64,000 bases of DNA from Paenibacillus macquariensis (GCF_900156375.1 NZ_FTNK01000002.1:310001-374000), one strand, 5' to 3'; shown: positions 8,793 through 18,168, counted from the first letter of the stretch. Notes: a model not told the origin generated them from the sequence alone. Numbers and translations are program-made.

Positions 8793-9671
8793 ATGGTAGA
8801 AGAAATGATTAAGCTAGATCATATAGAGATTAATGTAAGATATTCATTAGAGGATAAGCCAGTTGTTCTATTTCTTCACTTTAGTGGAGGCAATTTGAAT
8901 ATGTGGGAAGGAATCATATCGCAGTTTGAAAAGGAATACAGTATCATTGCCCCTGATTTTCGAGGACATGGCAAATCAGACAAGCCCCAAACAGGATATC
9001 ATATTGATGATATGGCTAATGATATTTATTTACTGTTGCAGCACTTAAGCGTAGAACATTGTCATATCGTAGGTAGTTCAATGGGGGCTGAGGTTGGTCT
9101 TAGTATAGCTGCTTCACATCCAGAGCTTGTTCGATCCCTTGTATGTGAAGGTGCTTTATATAATGAGTTTGGAGAACATGGGTTATTTAATGGTACAGAG
9201 GAAGAGATTATACATAGAAAAGAAGTCCTAAAGGTTCAATTAGCTGAGAGAAAGGAATGTGTATTTATAACAAAAGAAGAGTATGTTGAGGAAGAACGAG
9301 CCAAATTACAACAAGGATTATGGAATGAATGTTTCTTAGCCTTCTTTGAAAACAATGTACAACAGATGACAAATGGTGAATTTACATATTGCTATTTAAA
9401 CCGTGTTAGAACAGAATATATTCAAAAATATTGGGATGTGAAGTTTGAGCAATACTACAAGATGTTGCAATGTCCTATTTTATTTCTTCCTAGCGAAGAA
9501 GAGTGGGCGAATGAGAAAATTAGAAGTAGTCTAGATGCGTTCACTAGTCTATTAGATGTATATGAAATTGAACGTGTTGAGAACGCTATCCATGCTTATG
9601 TCTGGATGCAACTACCAATTACAGTGGGCGAAGTAGCAAAGAGATTTATAAGTAAACATAATGATAGATGA
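8793..9671 (+). CDS. alpha/beta hydrolase
   Basis: 292 residues from ATG 8793. This start is preferred over the in-frame ATG at 8757 because GGGAGGAACA stands directly before it. The fold shows FLHFSGGN (oxyanion region), DFRGHGKSD, the nucleophile elbow GSSMG, and a C-terminal AIHAYVW histidine. This is a cytosolic serine hydrolase of the esterase or meta-cleavage-hydrolase superfamily. The cap segment (about 120-210) is charged and gives no clue to substrate. A terminator follows, so the gene is monocistronic. Confidence 0.82.
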   Translation: MVEEMIKLDHIEINVRYSLEDKPVVLFLHFSGGNLNMWEGIISQFEKEYSIIAPDFRGHGKSDKPQTGYHIDDMANDIYLLLQHLSVEHCHIVGSSMGAEVGLSIAASHPELVRSLVCEGALYNEFGEHGLFNGTEEEIIHRKEVLKVQLAERKECVFITKEEYVEEERAKLQQGLWNECFLAFFENNVQQMTNGEFTYCYLNRVRTEYIQKYWDVKFEQYYKMLQCPILFLPSEEEWANEKIRSSLDAFTSLLDVYEIERVENAIHAYVWMQLPITVGEVAKRFISKHNDR

Positions 9672-9694
9672 TATATTACACATCTGTGTTTGAA

Positions 9695-9732
9695 AGAACA
9701 CCAATCGTTGTTACGAATGGTGTTCTTTTTTT
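9695..9732 (+). terminator. terminator between convergent units
   Basis: A 13-bp stem with one mismatch (AGAACACCAATCG with CGAATGGTGTTCT) and a 6-base loop, followed by seven T on the plus strand. It ends the hydrolase gene. Confidence 0.8.
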
Positions 9733-9754
9733 GACTCGTCAGAATAGGAGCAAG

Positions 9755-10609
9755 TTACTCTTTATTTTTGTGTGCTTTAATCAACTCTAAATATTGCGTG
9801 TCCCCCAAACCGAAATGAGGGAAGAGATGCAGTAAGTTTCGTACGATTTCATGGTCAGGAAGATTGTGATGTGTCTGAATATATCTTGTAATTTCGTTAT
9901 CCTTTTGTAAGAATTCTAAATACAATTTGATCCCTTGGTACATAACAGGCATTATTTCTACATCTGGCATTCGGTGATCACATAATGCGGCCTCATATAA
10001 GTCATGGTATCCACCTAATTTGATTTCAGTTTCTTTCACATCATATGTTTGTTCTCTTACTGCATGATAGTAGATCGTTCCTTCAAATGCTATTTGCTCT
10101 AAATAAGCTAAACTGGTTAATAAATTCATCTGACAGAACATATCTTCACCGAACCAGAGAACGATACATTGATACTTTTTTGAAAGCAAGTTTTTGAGTG
10201 GTGCAGCCGTAATAGATTCATAATCTGCTAATGAGACTTGATGCCCCTTCGCTCGAACCTCTTTGAATGTGTCGCTAAAAATTATTGTAGTAGTGTCATG
10301 TACACACATCGCTTCATTAAAAGGAGCATAATCGCTTTTCCCCATTAATTGTTGAGAACGGAACTCTTCATACATATGTTGTCCATTTAAAATGTTCAAT
10401 ACCTCATGATCAAAATGCTCATCCAACCGACTTTGTAAAACTTCAATTCTTAATTTTTGTGAAATATCCATAAAATATAAATCCCCCGTTTCATTTATAA
10501 TGAGTTTTACATAAGATTGCAATGGTTCAGGGCATGTACGAAAGGCCTTGGGGCTAACACCGAGTATTTCTTTGAAAGCTCTGGAAAATGCCTCTTGAGA
10601 CGAATAGTG
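9755..10609 (-). pseudogene. AraC family regulator lacking the N-terminal half of its HTH domain
   Basis: The frame is open from 10609 down to 9755. Its first 24 residues contain YSSQEAFSRAFKEILGVSP, the second helix-turn-helix of an AraC DNA-binding domain. A roughly 250-residue effector domain of the kind fused to AraC regulators in bacilli follows. A TAG at 10610-10612 closes the frame, and upstream there is only promoter DNA of the next gene, so the first 60-70 residues of the HTH domain are gone. The first usable start, TTG at 10522, would give an effector domain without DNA-binding helices. It is therefore probably a dead regulator, though a stand-alone sensor protein cannot be excluded. 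Confidence 0.8.
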
Positions 10610-10706
10610 CTACTCATTGATTGATCTGGAAGTGATCGGTTATAAGTTCTATACACTTTATAAAATAGTAAACGATCATATTAACGGATCATTGCGGCAC
10701 AATCGC

Positions 10707-10737
10707 TTGACTTGGAGTTAACTCCAAGTAGTAAACT
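10707..10737 (+). promoter_or_regulatory. MerR-type promoter/operator with 19-bp spacer
   Basis: -35 TTGACT (10707-10712) and -10 TAAACT (10732-10737) are 19 bp apart. The perfect 18-bp palindrome CTTGGAGTTAACTCCAAG (10711-10728) fills the spacer. The over-long spacer with a central dyad is the hallmark of promoters activated by MerR proteins through DNA distortion, and the sequence resembles operators of the NmlR/AdhR branch. It drives the aldo/keto reductase and the MerR gene after it. Confidence 0.85.
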
Positions 10738-10781
10738 ACATATGAAGGACACAATACCTATTTGAAAGTGAGGCGTACCCA

Positions 10782-11762
10782 ATGGAATATGTGAAACTTG
10801 GAAATACAGGTTTGGATGTATCTCGACTTTGTCTGGGTTGTATGAGTTTTGGTGTAGCAGATCGGTGGATTCATCCTTGGGTACTCGATGAAGAGCGCAG
10901 TCGTCCTATCATAAAAAAAGCTTTAGATCATGGGATCAATTTTTTCGATACGGCAAATGTGTATTCAGACGGAACAAGCGAGGAGATTGTTGGGCGAGCC
11001 CTAAGGGATTATGCCAATCGTGATGAAATCGTTCTTGCGACTAAGGTTCATTTCCGTATGCATCAAGGTCCAAATGGAGCGGGTCTTTCCCGAAAAGCAA
11101 TTATGAGTGAAATTGATAAGAGTCTTAAGAGATTGGGAACAGATTACGTAGACCTTTATCAAATCCATCGCTGGGACCCCAATACGCCTATTGAAGAAAC
11201 GATGGAAGCATTGCATGATGTTGTGAAGGCTGGGAAGGCAAGATATATTGGTGCTTCTGCTATGTACGCATGGCAGTTTCTAAAGGCATTACATGTTGCG
11301 GAGAACAATGGGTGGACTAAGTTTGTGTCAATGCAGAATCATTTAAATCTTATATACCGTGAGGAAGAGAGGGAGATGTTGCCTCTTTGCAGACAAGAAA
11401 AAATCGGTGTGATTCCATATAGCCCTCTCGCATCAGGAAGGTTGACGCGGGATTGGTCGGAAACAACACATCGTTCCGAGACCGATCAAGTTCAGAAATC
11501 TAAATACGATGCGACTGTAAATACTGATCGGTTAATTGTAGATCAGGTTGCAGCAATCGCTGACAAACGTGGTGTTCCCCGCAGTCAAATCGCACTTGCT
11601 TGGTTGTTGCAGAAAGAGCCAGTAACAGCTCCCATAATTGGTGCTACAAAAATGTCTCATCTCGATGATGCGGTAGCTGCGCTCTCGATTACGTTAACAC
11701 CTTATGAAATTGCGTCGCTGGAAGAGCCGTATGTTCCCCATTCGGTAGTTGGTGCAGTTTGA
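10782..11762 (+). CDS. aldo/keto reductase
   Basis: 326-residue TIM-barrel oxidoreductase of the AKR superfamily, of the usual length. The catalytic tetrad is visible as D56, Y61, K88 and H129 (FFDTANVY, LATKVH, LYQIHRWD). NADPH-binding residues are expected in the C-terminal third (PIIGATKMSHL). It reduces aldehydes or ketones with NADPH in the cytosol. It lies under a MerR-type promoter and is followed by a MerR gene 62 bases on, the arrangement of aldehyde- or electrophile-induced detoxification units such as those controlled by AdhR. The inducer is inferred, not shown. Confidence 0.93.
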   Translation: MEYVKLGNTGLDVSRLCLGCMSFGVADRWIHPWVLDEERSRPIIKKALDHGINFFDTANVYSDGTSEEIVGRALRDYANRDEIVLATKVHFRMHQGPNGAGLSRKAIMSEIDKSLKRLGTDYVDLYQIHRWDPNTPIEETMEALHDVVKAGKARYIGASAMYAWQFLKALHVAENNGWTKFVSMQNHLNLIYREEEREMLPLCRQEKIGVIPYSPLASGRLTRDWSETTHRSETDQVQKSKYDATVNTDRLIVDQVAAIADKRGVPRSQIALAWLLQKEPVTAPIIGATKMSHLDDAVAALSITLTPYEIASLEEPYVPHSVVGAV

Positions 11763-11824
11763 TATAGAACGCCATCACCATTTATATGGGCGTTCTTGAT
11801 CTGAAGTTAGGAGGTGAAATCTAC

Positions 11825-12199
11825 ATGTTGATTTCAAAAGTAAGTGAAAAATATGATTTGTCACAGGATACACTCCGCTATTATGAACGCATTGGACTTA
11901 TTCCACGTGTGAACCGCAATAAAAGCGGAATCAGGGATTATACGGAAGAAGACTGTAGGTGGGTTGAATTTATAAAATGTATGCGAGGCGTAGGTCTTCC
12001 AATTGAGATGTTAATTGAGTATGTTGGCCTATTTCAACAGGGTGATGAAACCGTTGGTCCTAGAAAAGAACTCCTAATTGAGCAGCGCAAGCAACTTGTA
12101 ACAAGAATGGACGAGATGAAGACAGTGTTAGAACGTTTGAATGATAAAATTGCAACATATGATCAGTCGATACGTAGAGTAGAACATACTCTAAATTGA
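11825..12199 (+). CDS. MerR family transcriptional activator
   Basis: 124 residues from ATG 11825, preceded by AGGAGGTGAAA at good spacing; the in-frame ATG at 11786 has no such site. The MerR winged helix is at the N-terminus (YDLSQDTLRYYERIGLIP, with the invariant LRYYE.IGL). Residues about 80-115 form a coiled-coil dimerisation helix. The CRGIGLP-type segment reads CMRGVGLPI, with a single cysteine (Cys in FIKCMRG) in the position used by NmlR/AdhR proteins for redox or aldehyde sensing. No C-terminal metal-binding cysteines are seen. It is probably the activator acting at 10707-10737, in one operon with the aldo/keto reductase. Confidence 0.9.
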   Translation: MLISKVSEKYDLSQDTLRYYERIGLIPRVNRNKSGIRDYTEEDCRWVEFIKCMRGVGLPIEMLIEYVGLFQQGDETVGPRKELLIEQRKQLVTRMDEMKTVLERLNDKIATYDQSIRRVEHTLN

Positions 12200-12213
12200 T
12201 TTCATATTCCATT

Positions 12214-12258
12214 AAGGGATAGGGTCACCAGAATACATCTGATGACCCTATCCCTTTT
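12214..12258. terminator. strong bidirectional terminator
   Basis: An 18-bp stem with one mismatch (AAGGGATAGGGTCACCAG with CTGATGACCCTATCCCTT), flanked by A and T runs, lies between the convergent MerR and DUF423 genes. Confidence 0.85.
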
Positions 12259-12308
12259 AAGTACTTCTTATGGCGTTCCATAAATCTTCGGATGCGGTTT
12301 TCTTATTG

Positions 12309-12671
12309 TTAGATTAAACTTATGATGACCATGACCCAGCCAATTAAGAATGCTACGCCACCAAGTGGCGTAATAGCACCTAGTTTACGGATTCCACTTA
12401 GACTTAAAGCATACAAGCTACCTGAGAATAAGATAATACCAGCGAACAGGAACCATCCTGCCATCACGATAAGGGATGCATTGGATGAACTCTCAGCAAC
12501 TAGACCAAGTATTAATAGTCCAAGGGCGTGAGCGATGTGGTATTGTATACCCGTTTCATAAACCTTCATCATATCGGGGGATATTTTCTTCTTTAATGCA
12601 TGTGCTCCAAAAGCTCCTAGTGCCACAGCAAGAAACATCAATATACTTCCGAGTAGTAATAATGTATTCAA
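12309..12671 (-). CDS. DUF423 family small membrane protein
   Basis: 120 residues with four hydrophobic helices (about 3-24, 42-60, 66-88, 98-118). The N-terminal LGAFGAHALKKK followed by YHIAHALGLL is characteristic of DUF423 (YwdK/YgdD, TMEM256-like). The function of the family is unknown. The ATG is preceded by an AGGAGGT-type site on the minus strand. It is divergent from the metallophosphoesterase gene and convergent with MerR, so it is a single-gene unit. Confidence 0.92.
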   Translation of the reverse strand: MNTLLLLGSILMFLAVALGAFGAHALKKKISPDMMKVYETGIQYHIAHALGLLILGLVAESSSNASLIVMAGWFLFAGIILFSGSLYALSLSGIRKLGAITPLGGVAFLIGWVMVIISLI

Positions 12672-12809
12672 TGATATACCTCCTATTACAATTTATTATG
12701 TAAGTGCTAGCATATCACGCCATGTAATGCCTGGCAATTTACCTATCGATTGAATGTATCTTGTATAGAGTTGAATAGACTAGCTTTAATCTATATTATT
12801 TACCTTGGG

Positions 12810-12830
12810 AGATAATACTTAATATTATCT
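12810..12830. repeat. inverted repeat upstream of the metallophosphoesterase
   Basis: AGATAATA-CTTAA-TATTATCT is a perfect 8-bp inverted repeat ending just before the ribosome binding site of the 12854 gene. It could be an operator or a 5' leader hairpin. The AT-richness lowers its weight. Confidence 0.35.
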
Positions 12831-12853
12831 TAAAAAGGAGACTGTAAAGAGAT

Positions 12854-13999
12854 ATGAAACGAGTAATACGAATGATTCTAAGTGTAGTAATGATGGTAAT
12901 CATCTTTCTAGGGTTAAATACTTATATTGGCTGGAATATCTACGTGTTCAAGGCACATTATACTACATCAATATCACCGGTATGGTTCTCTATCGTTTTC
13001 ACCATTCTAGTATTTTCTTATTTGATAGGTCGATGGGGTAAACATAACCCTGTAGGACGCCTACTCAAAGTAATAGGTTCATATTATTTAGCCCTTATGG
13101 AATTTATGATTATCGTATTGCCGTTCGCAGATATTTTTGCATGGGTATTACATAGAGTAGGGTACACAGCAGACTTTTATATTCCCGTTGTCGGTTGGAC
13201 GACGATAATACTGTTAGTTGTTCTCTTTATCTGGGGTTCGTATAATGCTTGGAGCCCTATCCTTCGGACTTATCCTGTACATATTTCTAAACAAGCTGGT
13301 GTTAACAAGAAGCTAACCATCGCGGTAGCATCAGATATCCACTTAGGTAATATTGTAGGAAATCGCCATCTGAAACGTCTTATCAAAGGGATTAATCAAA
13401 TGAAACCTGACCTTATTCTTTTACCAGGGGATATTATTGATGACTCTATTGAGCCGTTTATGAGGAATAAGATGGCGAATAGCTTGAAACAGCTACATGC
13501 AAAATACGGCGTATATGCTGTATTGGGTAATCATGAGTATTATGGTGGAAACATCGAACAATACATCAAAGAGATGAGTCTAATTGGTATTCAGGTACTA
13601 CGCGATGAAACAGTTACTATAGAGAATGCGGATATCATTGTAGCAGGTCGCAAAGACAAATCGGCAGAAAGTATGGATCCGGAAGGACGTATAAGCATTG
13701 ATATGCTTCTTGAGCATTTGGATCATTCGAAGCCAATCATTGTGATGGACCATCAGCCTTATGGTTTTCAACAAGCAGCTGAAGCGGGAGCGGATATTCT
13801 ATTGTGTGGACATACACATCGCGGGCAATTTGCACCTAATCATTGGATTACGCGTCGGTTATTCGAATTAGACTGGGGTTATATGCGTAAACAAAGTATG
13901 CATGTCGTTGTCTCTTCAGGATTCGGAACTTGGGGACCGCCAATTCGGCTTGCTAGTCGATCTGAAATCATCAGGTTGGATGTGGAACTAGAAGGATAG
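12854..13999 (+). CDS. membrane-anchored metallophosphoesterase
   Basis: 381 residues. Four hydrophobic helices occupy about the first 135 residues. A calcineurin-like phosphoesterase domain follows, with the metal-binding series ASDIHLGN, PGDIID, GNHEYY, MDHQPYG and GHTHRGQ all in place. The order and topology match the YkuE/YpbG type of bacilli, which probably face the outside and act on membrane-linked phosphoesters; the substrate is not known. It starts with ATG after AAAAAGGAG and is monocistronic, ended by the terminator at 14019. Confidence 0.92.
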   Translation: MKRVIRMILSVVMMVIIFLGLNTYIGWNIYVFKAHYTTSISPVWFSIVFTILVFSYLIGRWGKHNPVGRLLKVIGSYYLALMEFMIIVLPFADIFAWVLHRVGYTADFYIPVVGWTTIILLVVLFIWGSYNAWSPILRTYPVHISKQAGVNKKLTIAVASDIHLGNIVGNRHLKRLIKGINQMKPDLILLPGDIIDDSIEPFMRNKMANSLKQLHAKYGVYAVLGNHEYYGGNIEQYIKEMSLIGIQVLRDETVTIENADIIVAGRKDKSAESMDPEGRISIDMLLEHLDHSKPIIVMDHQPYGFQQAAEAGADILLCGHTHRGQFAPNHWITRRLFELDWGYMRKQSMHVVVSSGFGTWGPPIRLASRSEIIRLDVELEG

Positions 14000-14018
14000 T
14001 ATATTTTTGAAAAAAAAA

Positions 14019-14067
14019 GAGTGTCCCGAATGTCATTATTGAAATGGCTAAGGGCACTCCTTTTTTT
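14019..14067 (+). terminator. terminator after the metallophosphoesterase
   Basis: A stem of GAGTGTCCC with GGGCACTC (one bulge), preceded by A-run and followed by seven T. Confidence 0.7.
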
Positions 14068-14213
14068 GTGTAAAAAGAATGAGGAGATTGTTTAAAATGT
14101 TTGAATCAACATTCATTAATCTCCGATTTATACCAACATCATGAGTATGCTTATGGTAATTTAATGTACTTTATATGTACTTGTACTTGTGTAATTGGAG
14201 TCGTGGAGATAGT

Positions 14214-14233
14214 ATATAAGCATATACTTATAT
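14214..14233. promoter_or_regulatory. candidate ArsR operator
   Basis: ATATAAG-CATATA-CTTATAT is an imperfect 20-bp palindrome directly upstream of the ribosome binding site of arsR. This is where ArsR/SmtB repressors bind, and the sequence class (alternating AT dyad of about 20 bp) is typical. It is probably the autoregulatory site for arsR-arsB. Confidence 0.6.
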
Positions 14234-14256
14234 TTGTGTTGAAAGGAGGAATGGGT

Positions 14257-14583
14257 ATGAAGGAGCTATCTAATATTGCTGACAACTTAAAGCTTCTAGG
14301 TGATAAAACCCGTCTGGCTATCCTAACACTTCTGAAAGAACGTGAATGGTGTGTTTGTGAGTTCGTTGAAATCTTTGATATGTCACAACCAGCGATTAGC
14401 CAGCATCTAAGGAAATTGAAAGCACAAGGCATAGTGAAGGAGGATAAACGAGGACAATGGGTGTATTATTCACTTCATATTGAAGACAAGCCATACATCC
14501 AAGCTGTTCTTGATCAGATGCCTGATTCAAAGACAATATTATCTCAATTGAACAAATCACAGATTAACATCGTATGTGAATGA
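14257..14583 (+). CDS. arsR: ArsR family metalloregulator
   Basis: 109 residues from ATG 14257, which sits seven bases after AAAGGAGG; a start at 14101 or 14251 is less well placed. It is a winged-helix repressor with the metal-sensing motif EWCVCEF (two cysteines in helix alpha-3, as in ELCVCDL of ArsR), then SQPAISQHLRKLKAQGIV as recognition helix and wing. Binding of arsenite to the cysteines releases DNA. The neighbouring arsB supports an arsenic role. It is upstream of and co-directional with arsB, with a 50-base gap. Confidence 0.92.
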   Translation: MKELSNIADNLKLLGDKTRLAILTLLKEREWCVCEFVEIFDMSQPAISQHLRKLKAQGIVKEDKRGQWVYYSLHIEDKPYIQAVLDQMPDSKTILSQLNKSQINIVCE

Positions 14584-14633
14584 AATGTTGAAAGTAATCT
14601 TACGTGATTCACACAATAATGGAGGTTTAGATA

Positions 14634-15929
14634 GTGGGTTCAGTTATATTAGCAATCATAATATTTGTAATAACTTTAGTATTTGTCATCTGGCAGCCAA
14701 GAAATTTATCGATTGGATGGTCCGCATGTGGCGGAGCTATATTGGCATTACTGGCAGGTGTAGTAAGTTTCAGTGATGTTCTAGATGTAACCTTAATCGT
14801 ATGGAATGCTACGTTAGCTTTTGTAGCGATCATTCTGATTTCTTTGATTTTGGACAAAATAGGATTGTTCGAATGGGCTGCATTACATATGGCACGAGCT
14901 GCTCGGGGTAATGGGATTCGGATGTTTATATATGTCACCATTCTTGGAGCAATCGTAGCGGCATTCTTCGCAAATGATGGAGCGGCATTAATATTAACTC
15001 CGATTGTACTCGCGATGGTTAGAGCATTGAATTTTGATGAGAAAAAAGTATTCCCGTTCATCATTGCAAGTGGATTTATCGCAGATACTACCTCATTACC
15101 ACTCGTTGTCAGTAATTTAGTTAATATTGTATCCGCAGATTTCTTTGGCATTACTTTTATGGAATACGCTGGTCGTATGATTGTACCGACACTCTTCTCA
15201 TTGGTAGCTAGCATCTTGGTGCTTTGCTTCTTCTTCCGAAAAAGCATCCCGAGAAAGTTCGATGCTACGCAGCTGAGAAATCCGGCTGATGCTATCAAAG
15301 ATAAGAAAATGTTCAAGTTATCATGGGTCGTTCTGGGATTACTATTTGTTGGATATTTCGCAAGCGGTTTATTGCATATTCCTGTATCCGTTGTTGTTGG
15401 AGTAATTGCGATCCTATTCATGCTGATGGCAAGTAGAAGTCCATTCGTACCTACGAATGAGGTGATTAAAGGGGCTCCATGGGCGATTGTGTTCTTCTCC
15501 ATCGGAATGTATGTCGTGGTATATGGGCTAAGAAATGCTGGACTGACCGATTTGTTAGCTAAAGTGATACAGCTAGCAGCCGATCAAGGGCTATTCATAG
15601 CTACGATGTCGATGGGCTTTATCGCTGCAATCATTTCATCGATCATGAACAATTTACCTACGGTATTGATTGATGCTCTGGCAATAGATGCTACGAATAC
15701 GACAGGTGTTATCAAGGAAGCTTTGATTTATGCCAATGTCATTGGATCTGATCTAGGACCGAAGATTACTCCGATCGGTTCGCTAGCTACTCTGTTATGG
15801 CTGCATGTCCTATCAACCAAAGGGATAAAAATCCCATGGGGAGTTTACTTTAAGACAGGAATTATTTTGACGATTCCAACGTTATTTATCACATTATTGG
15901 GTCTATATTTATGGTTGATTATTATTTAA
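14634..15929 (+). CDS. arsB: arsenite efflux permease ArsB
   Basis: 431 residues, GTG start after GGAGG. About 12 hydrophobic helices are present, and the sequence runs with ArsB throughout ([20 protein letters not shown] near the start, [19 protein letters not shown] in the middle, [15 protein letters not shown] and [20 protein letters not shown] near the end). It exports arsenite across the membrane using the proton gradient. No arsC reductase or arsA ATPase gene lies next to it, so this pair alone would protect against arsenite, with arsenate reduction supplied from elsewhere. Confidence 0.94.
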   Translation: MGSVILAIIIFVITLVFVIWQPRNLSIGWSACGGAILALLAGVVSFSDVLDVTLIVWNATLAFVAIILISLILDKIGLFEWAALHMARAARGNGIRMFIYVTILGAIVAAFFANDGAALILTPIVLAMVRALNFDEKKVFPFIIASGFIADTTSLPLVVSNLVNIVSADFFGITFMEYAGRMIVPTLFSLVASILVLCFFFRKSIPRKFDATQLRNPADAIKDKKMFKLSWVVLGLLFVGYFASGLLHIPVSVVVGVIAILFMLMASRSPFVPTNEVIKGAPWAIVFFSIGMYVVVYGLRNAGLTDLLAKVIQLAADQGLFIATMSMGFIAAIISSIMNNLPTVLIDALAIDATNTTGVIKEALIYANVIGSDLGPKITPIGSLATLLWLHVLSTKGIKIPWGVYFKTGIILTIPTLFITLLGLYLWLIII

Positions 15930-16083
15930 TTCGTAATGATTATTAGCATAAACATTGAAATCCATGAGGGAAGACATAGTTGAAAAGCGATAGTTTAGTT
16001 TTAACTGTTATTTACCTTAAGTATGACAACTTCTAATGGTAAACTAGGATTTGTATGTCATTAAGACTGTAGGGGGATTAGTT

Positions 16084-16991
16084 GTGTATTCTAATGAAAA
16101 TATAGAGGCTGGTATAGACCTAATTTACGATTATAAAGATAATAAAGTTTACAGAGATAGTTTCAATCAACTAACGACTTTAGCTTTTGATGTTAATTTT
16201 GAAGATTGGTACCAGAAAGGTTTCTGGGATGATCGTTATATCTGCTATTCATTTATTAGAGATCATGAAGTTATTGCTAATGTTTCAGTCAGTAAAATGG
16301 ACGTGGTGATTAATGGGTTGAACAAGAAGGCGATTCAAATCGGAACAGTTATCACTCACCCTGATTTCAGGGGGAATGGGCTTTCAAGAACATTGATGAA
16401 TCATGTTCTTGATATTTACGAGCAAGATTGTGATATCTTTTTCTTATTCGCTAATAGTACTGCGCTTGATTTTTATCCGAAATTTGGTTTTGAATCCTTT
16501 GGTGAATCGCAATTCATACTTAAATTTAATCCCACTCTAAGAGAGGATTCCACCTTACGCAAGCTGAATTGTTCCAATGAAGAAGACTTGGAATGTATCA
16601 AACGAATAGTTGCGTCCCGCAGACCTATTTCAGAACAATTTGGTGTTAGCAATAACCTAGGAATCTTTATGTTTTACGCAATCAAAGTATTTCCCTAATC
16701 AATATATTACGCGCAAGAAGAAGAGGCTATTATCGTCTATCAACAAGAAGGTCATACCCTCCATCTGTATGATGTAGTTAGTCAAGGTGATGTTATAATA
16801 TAAATCGTTTACTTAATCGTATTGCCACTGAGCAAACAGAGAGTGTTCACTATCATTTCACACCAGATCAATTCACTGAGCAAGCACAACATGAGCCGAT
16901 GGACAATAATGATGATCTGCTCTTTATTAAGTCTAACTTTGTCTTGGAAAAAAACTTAAAATTCTGTGTACCTTTGTTAGCACATGCTTAG
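16084..16991 (+). pseudogene. GNAT acetyltransferase broken by a stop and a frameshift
   Basis: From GTG 16084 (after AGGGGGATT) the frame gives a GNAT fold with the acetyl-CoA loop THPDFRGNGLSRTL and FLFANSTALDFYPKFGF, then hits TAA at 16696-16698. The same frame continues past this stop with coherent protein (YYAQEEEAIIVYQQEGHTL, then HLYDVVSQGDV) to another stop at 16801. A shifted frame then carries on from about 16803 (NRLLNRIATEQTESVHYHFT) to TAG at 16989. The original protein was about 300 residues. One nonsense change plus one frameshift have inactivated it, unless the truncated N-terminal half still works alone. Confidence 0.8.
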
Positions 16992-17084
16992 TGTTATTTT
17001 TATCAAACTACCATGACTTCTCCTACGAATTTTGATAGGGGATAAGAGCTAAATCAACTTTTCTGTACCGAAAGGAATTTAACT

Positions 17085-18164
17085 ATGGAAAACTTGAATT
17101 ATTATATAAATTTCGAAAAGCTATGTGAAAAATTCAATCTAGGAAAATTAACAGATGAACCAGAACAAGTATTTGGCGGTTTCCTTCATAGAATGTATCA
17201 ATTGAGAACAGACAAAGATCAATATGCAGTGAAAGCCTTAAACCCACAAATTATGCAACGTAAAACAGCCATGTACAACTATATTTTTTCTGAAAAAGTT
17301 GCAAATATGGCGTACCAAAATGGTATTAAAGCACTTCCTGCAATTATATCAAATGGTAGCTGTATGCATGAAGTTGATGGTCAATATTATTTGCTGTTTC
17401 CATGGATTCAAGGGAAGACATTAGCCCCAGGGATCATTGATATTGAGTGTTGTAAAATGATAGGGGAAACACTTGCAAAGATACATAAAACCGATTTTTA
17501 TCAACTTATTGTTGATAATCAAAATGAAAACGATATTGTATCAAATGTAGCCGTAGTTGATTGGAATGATTATGCTCTCAAAGGAAAAAACAATAGCTTA
17601 GAATGGTCATCTTTGTTATTAGATAACTTGAATAAATTGTATCATTGGGAGAACCTAGTTAATTCGTCTGCGGAATCAGTGCTGAACAATAGTGTTATCA
17701 GTCATAGGGATTTAGACCAAAAGAATGTGTTATGGGACGAAAATCATGTTCCAATCATTATTGACTGGGAAGCTGTAGGAACTACCAATCCAACACAAGA
17801 ACTGATTGATGTGGCATTGAATTGGTCAGGCTTTGAATCGGGTAATTTAAGCAAAGAGGCTTTCTGTACGATAATTAATACTTATCGGAATTATTGTGGA
17901 GAAATTTATGATAACTGGCATGATGTACTAAACTATGGTTTTCAAGGGAAATTAGAATGGCTAGCATATAATATTAGACGCTCTCTTAGACTAGAATGTA
18001 CGGATGATGCGGAACAAGAACTTGGAACAAGTGAAGTAATTAGAACAATTCGAGCATTGAATGACTATGCTGACTTTATTCCTCTATGTTCAGATTGGTT
18101 GTCAGAAATTGATGTACAGTTCGATGTGAAAATACCGATAGATAATGTAAAGGTAAATAAATAG
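17085..18164 (+). CDS. aminoglycoside phosphotransferase-like kinase
   Basis: 359 residues of the APH/choline-kinase fold. The N-lobe has FGGFLHRMYQL and the ATP-lysine in YAVKALNP. The catalytic loop VISHRDLDQKNVLW and the metal-binding IIDWEAVG are intact. These proteins phosphorylate small molecules (aminoglycosides, homoserine, choline, spore-coat precursors). The sequence does not show which, and it is not close to any known resistance enzyme that I recognise. It has a GGAAT-type ribosome binding site, a single-gene layout and a terminator after it. Confidence 0.85.
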   Translation: MENLNYYINFEKLCEKFNLGKLTDEPEQVFGGFLHRMYQLRTDKDQYAVKALNPQIMQRKTAMYNYIFSEKVANMAYQNGIKALPAIISNGSCMHEVDGQYYLLFPWIQGKTLAPGIIDIECCKMIGETLAKIHKTDFYQLIVDNQNENDIVSNVAVVDWNDYALKGKNNSLEWSSLLLDNLNKLYHWENLVNSSAESVLNNSVISHRDLDQKNVLWDENHVPIIIDWEAVGTTNPTQELIDVALNWSGFESGNLSKEAFCTIINTYRNYCGEIYDNWHDVLNYGFQGKLEWLAYNIRRSLRLECTDDAEQELGTSEVIRTIRALNDYADFIPLCSDWLSEIDVQFDVKIPIDNVKVNK

Positions 18165-18168
18165 GAAA

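Noticed and set aside
11769..11795. Stem AGAACGCC/GGCGTTCT between the aldo/keto reductase and merR as a terminator
   Set aside because: No T-run follows and the merR gene appears to be read from the same promoter, so at most it slows transcription.
14627..15502. Long minus-strand open frame opposite arsB
   Set aside because: It is a shadow of arsB: no ribosome binding site, Ala/Ile/Thr-rich nonsense composition, while arsB is clearly conserved on the plus strand.
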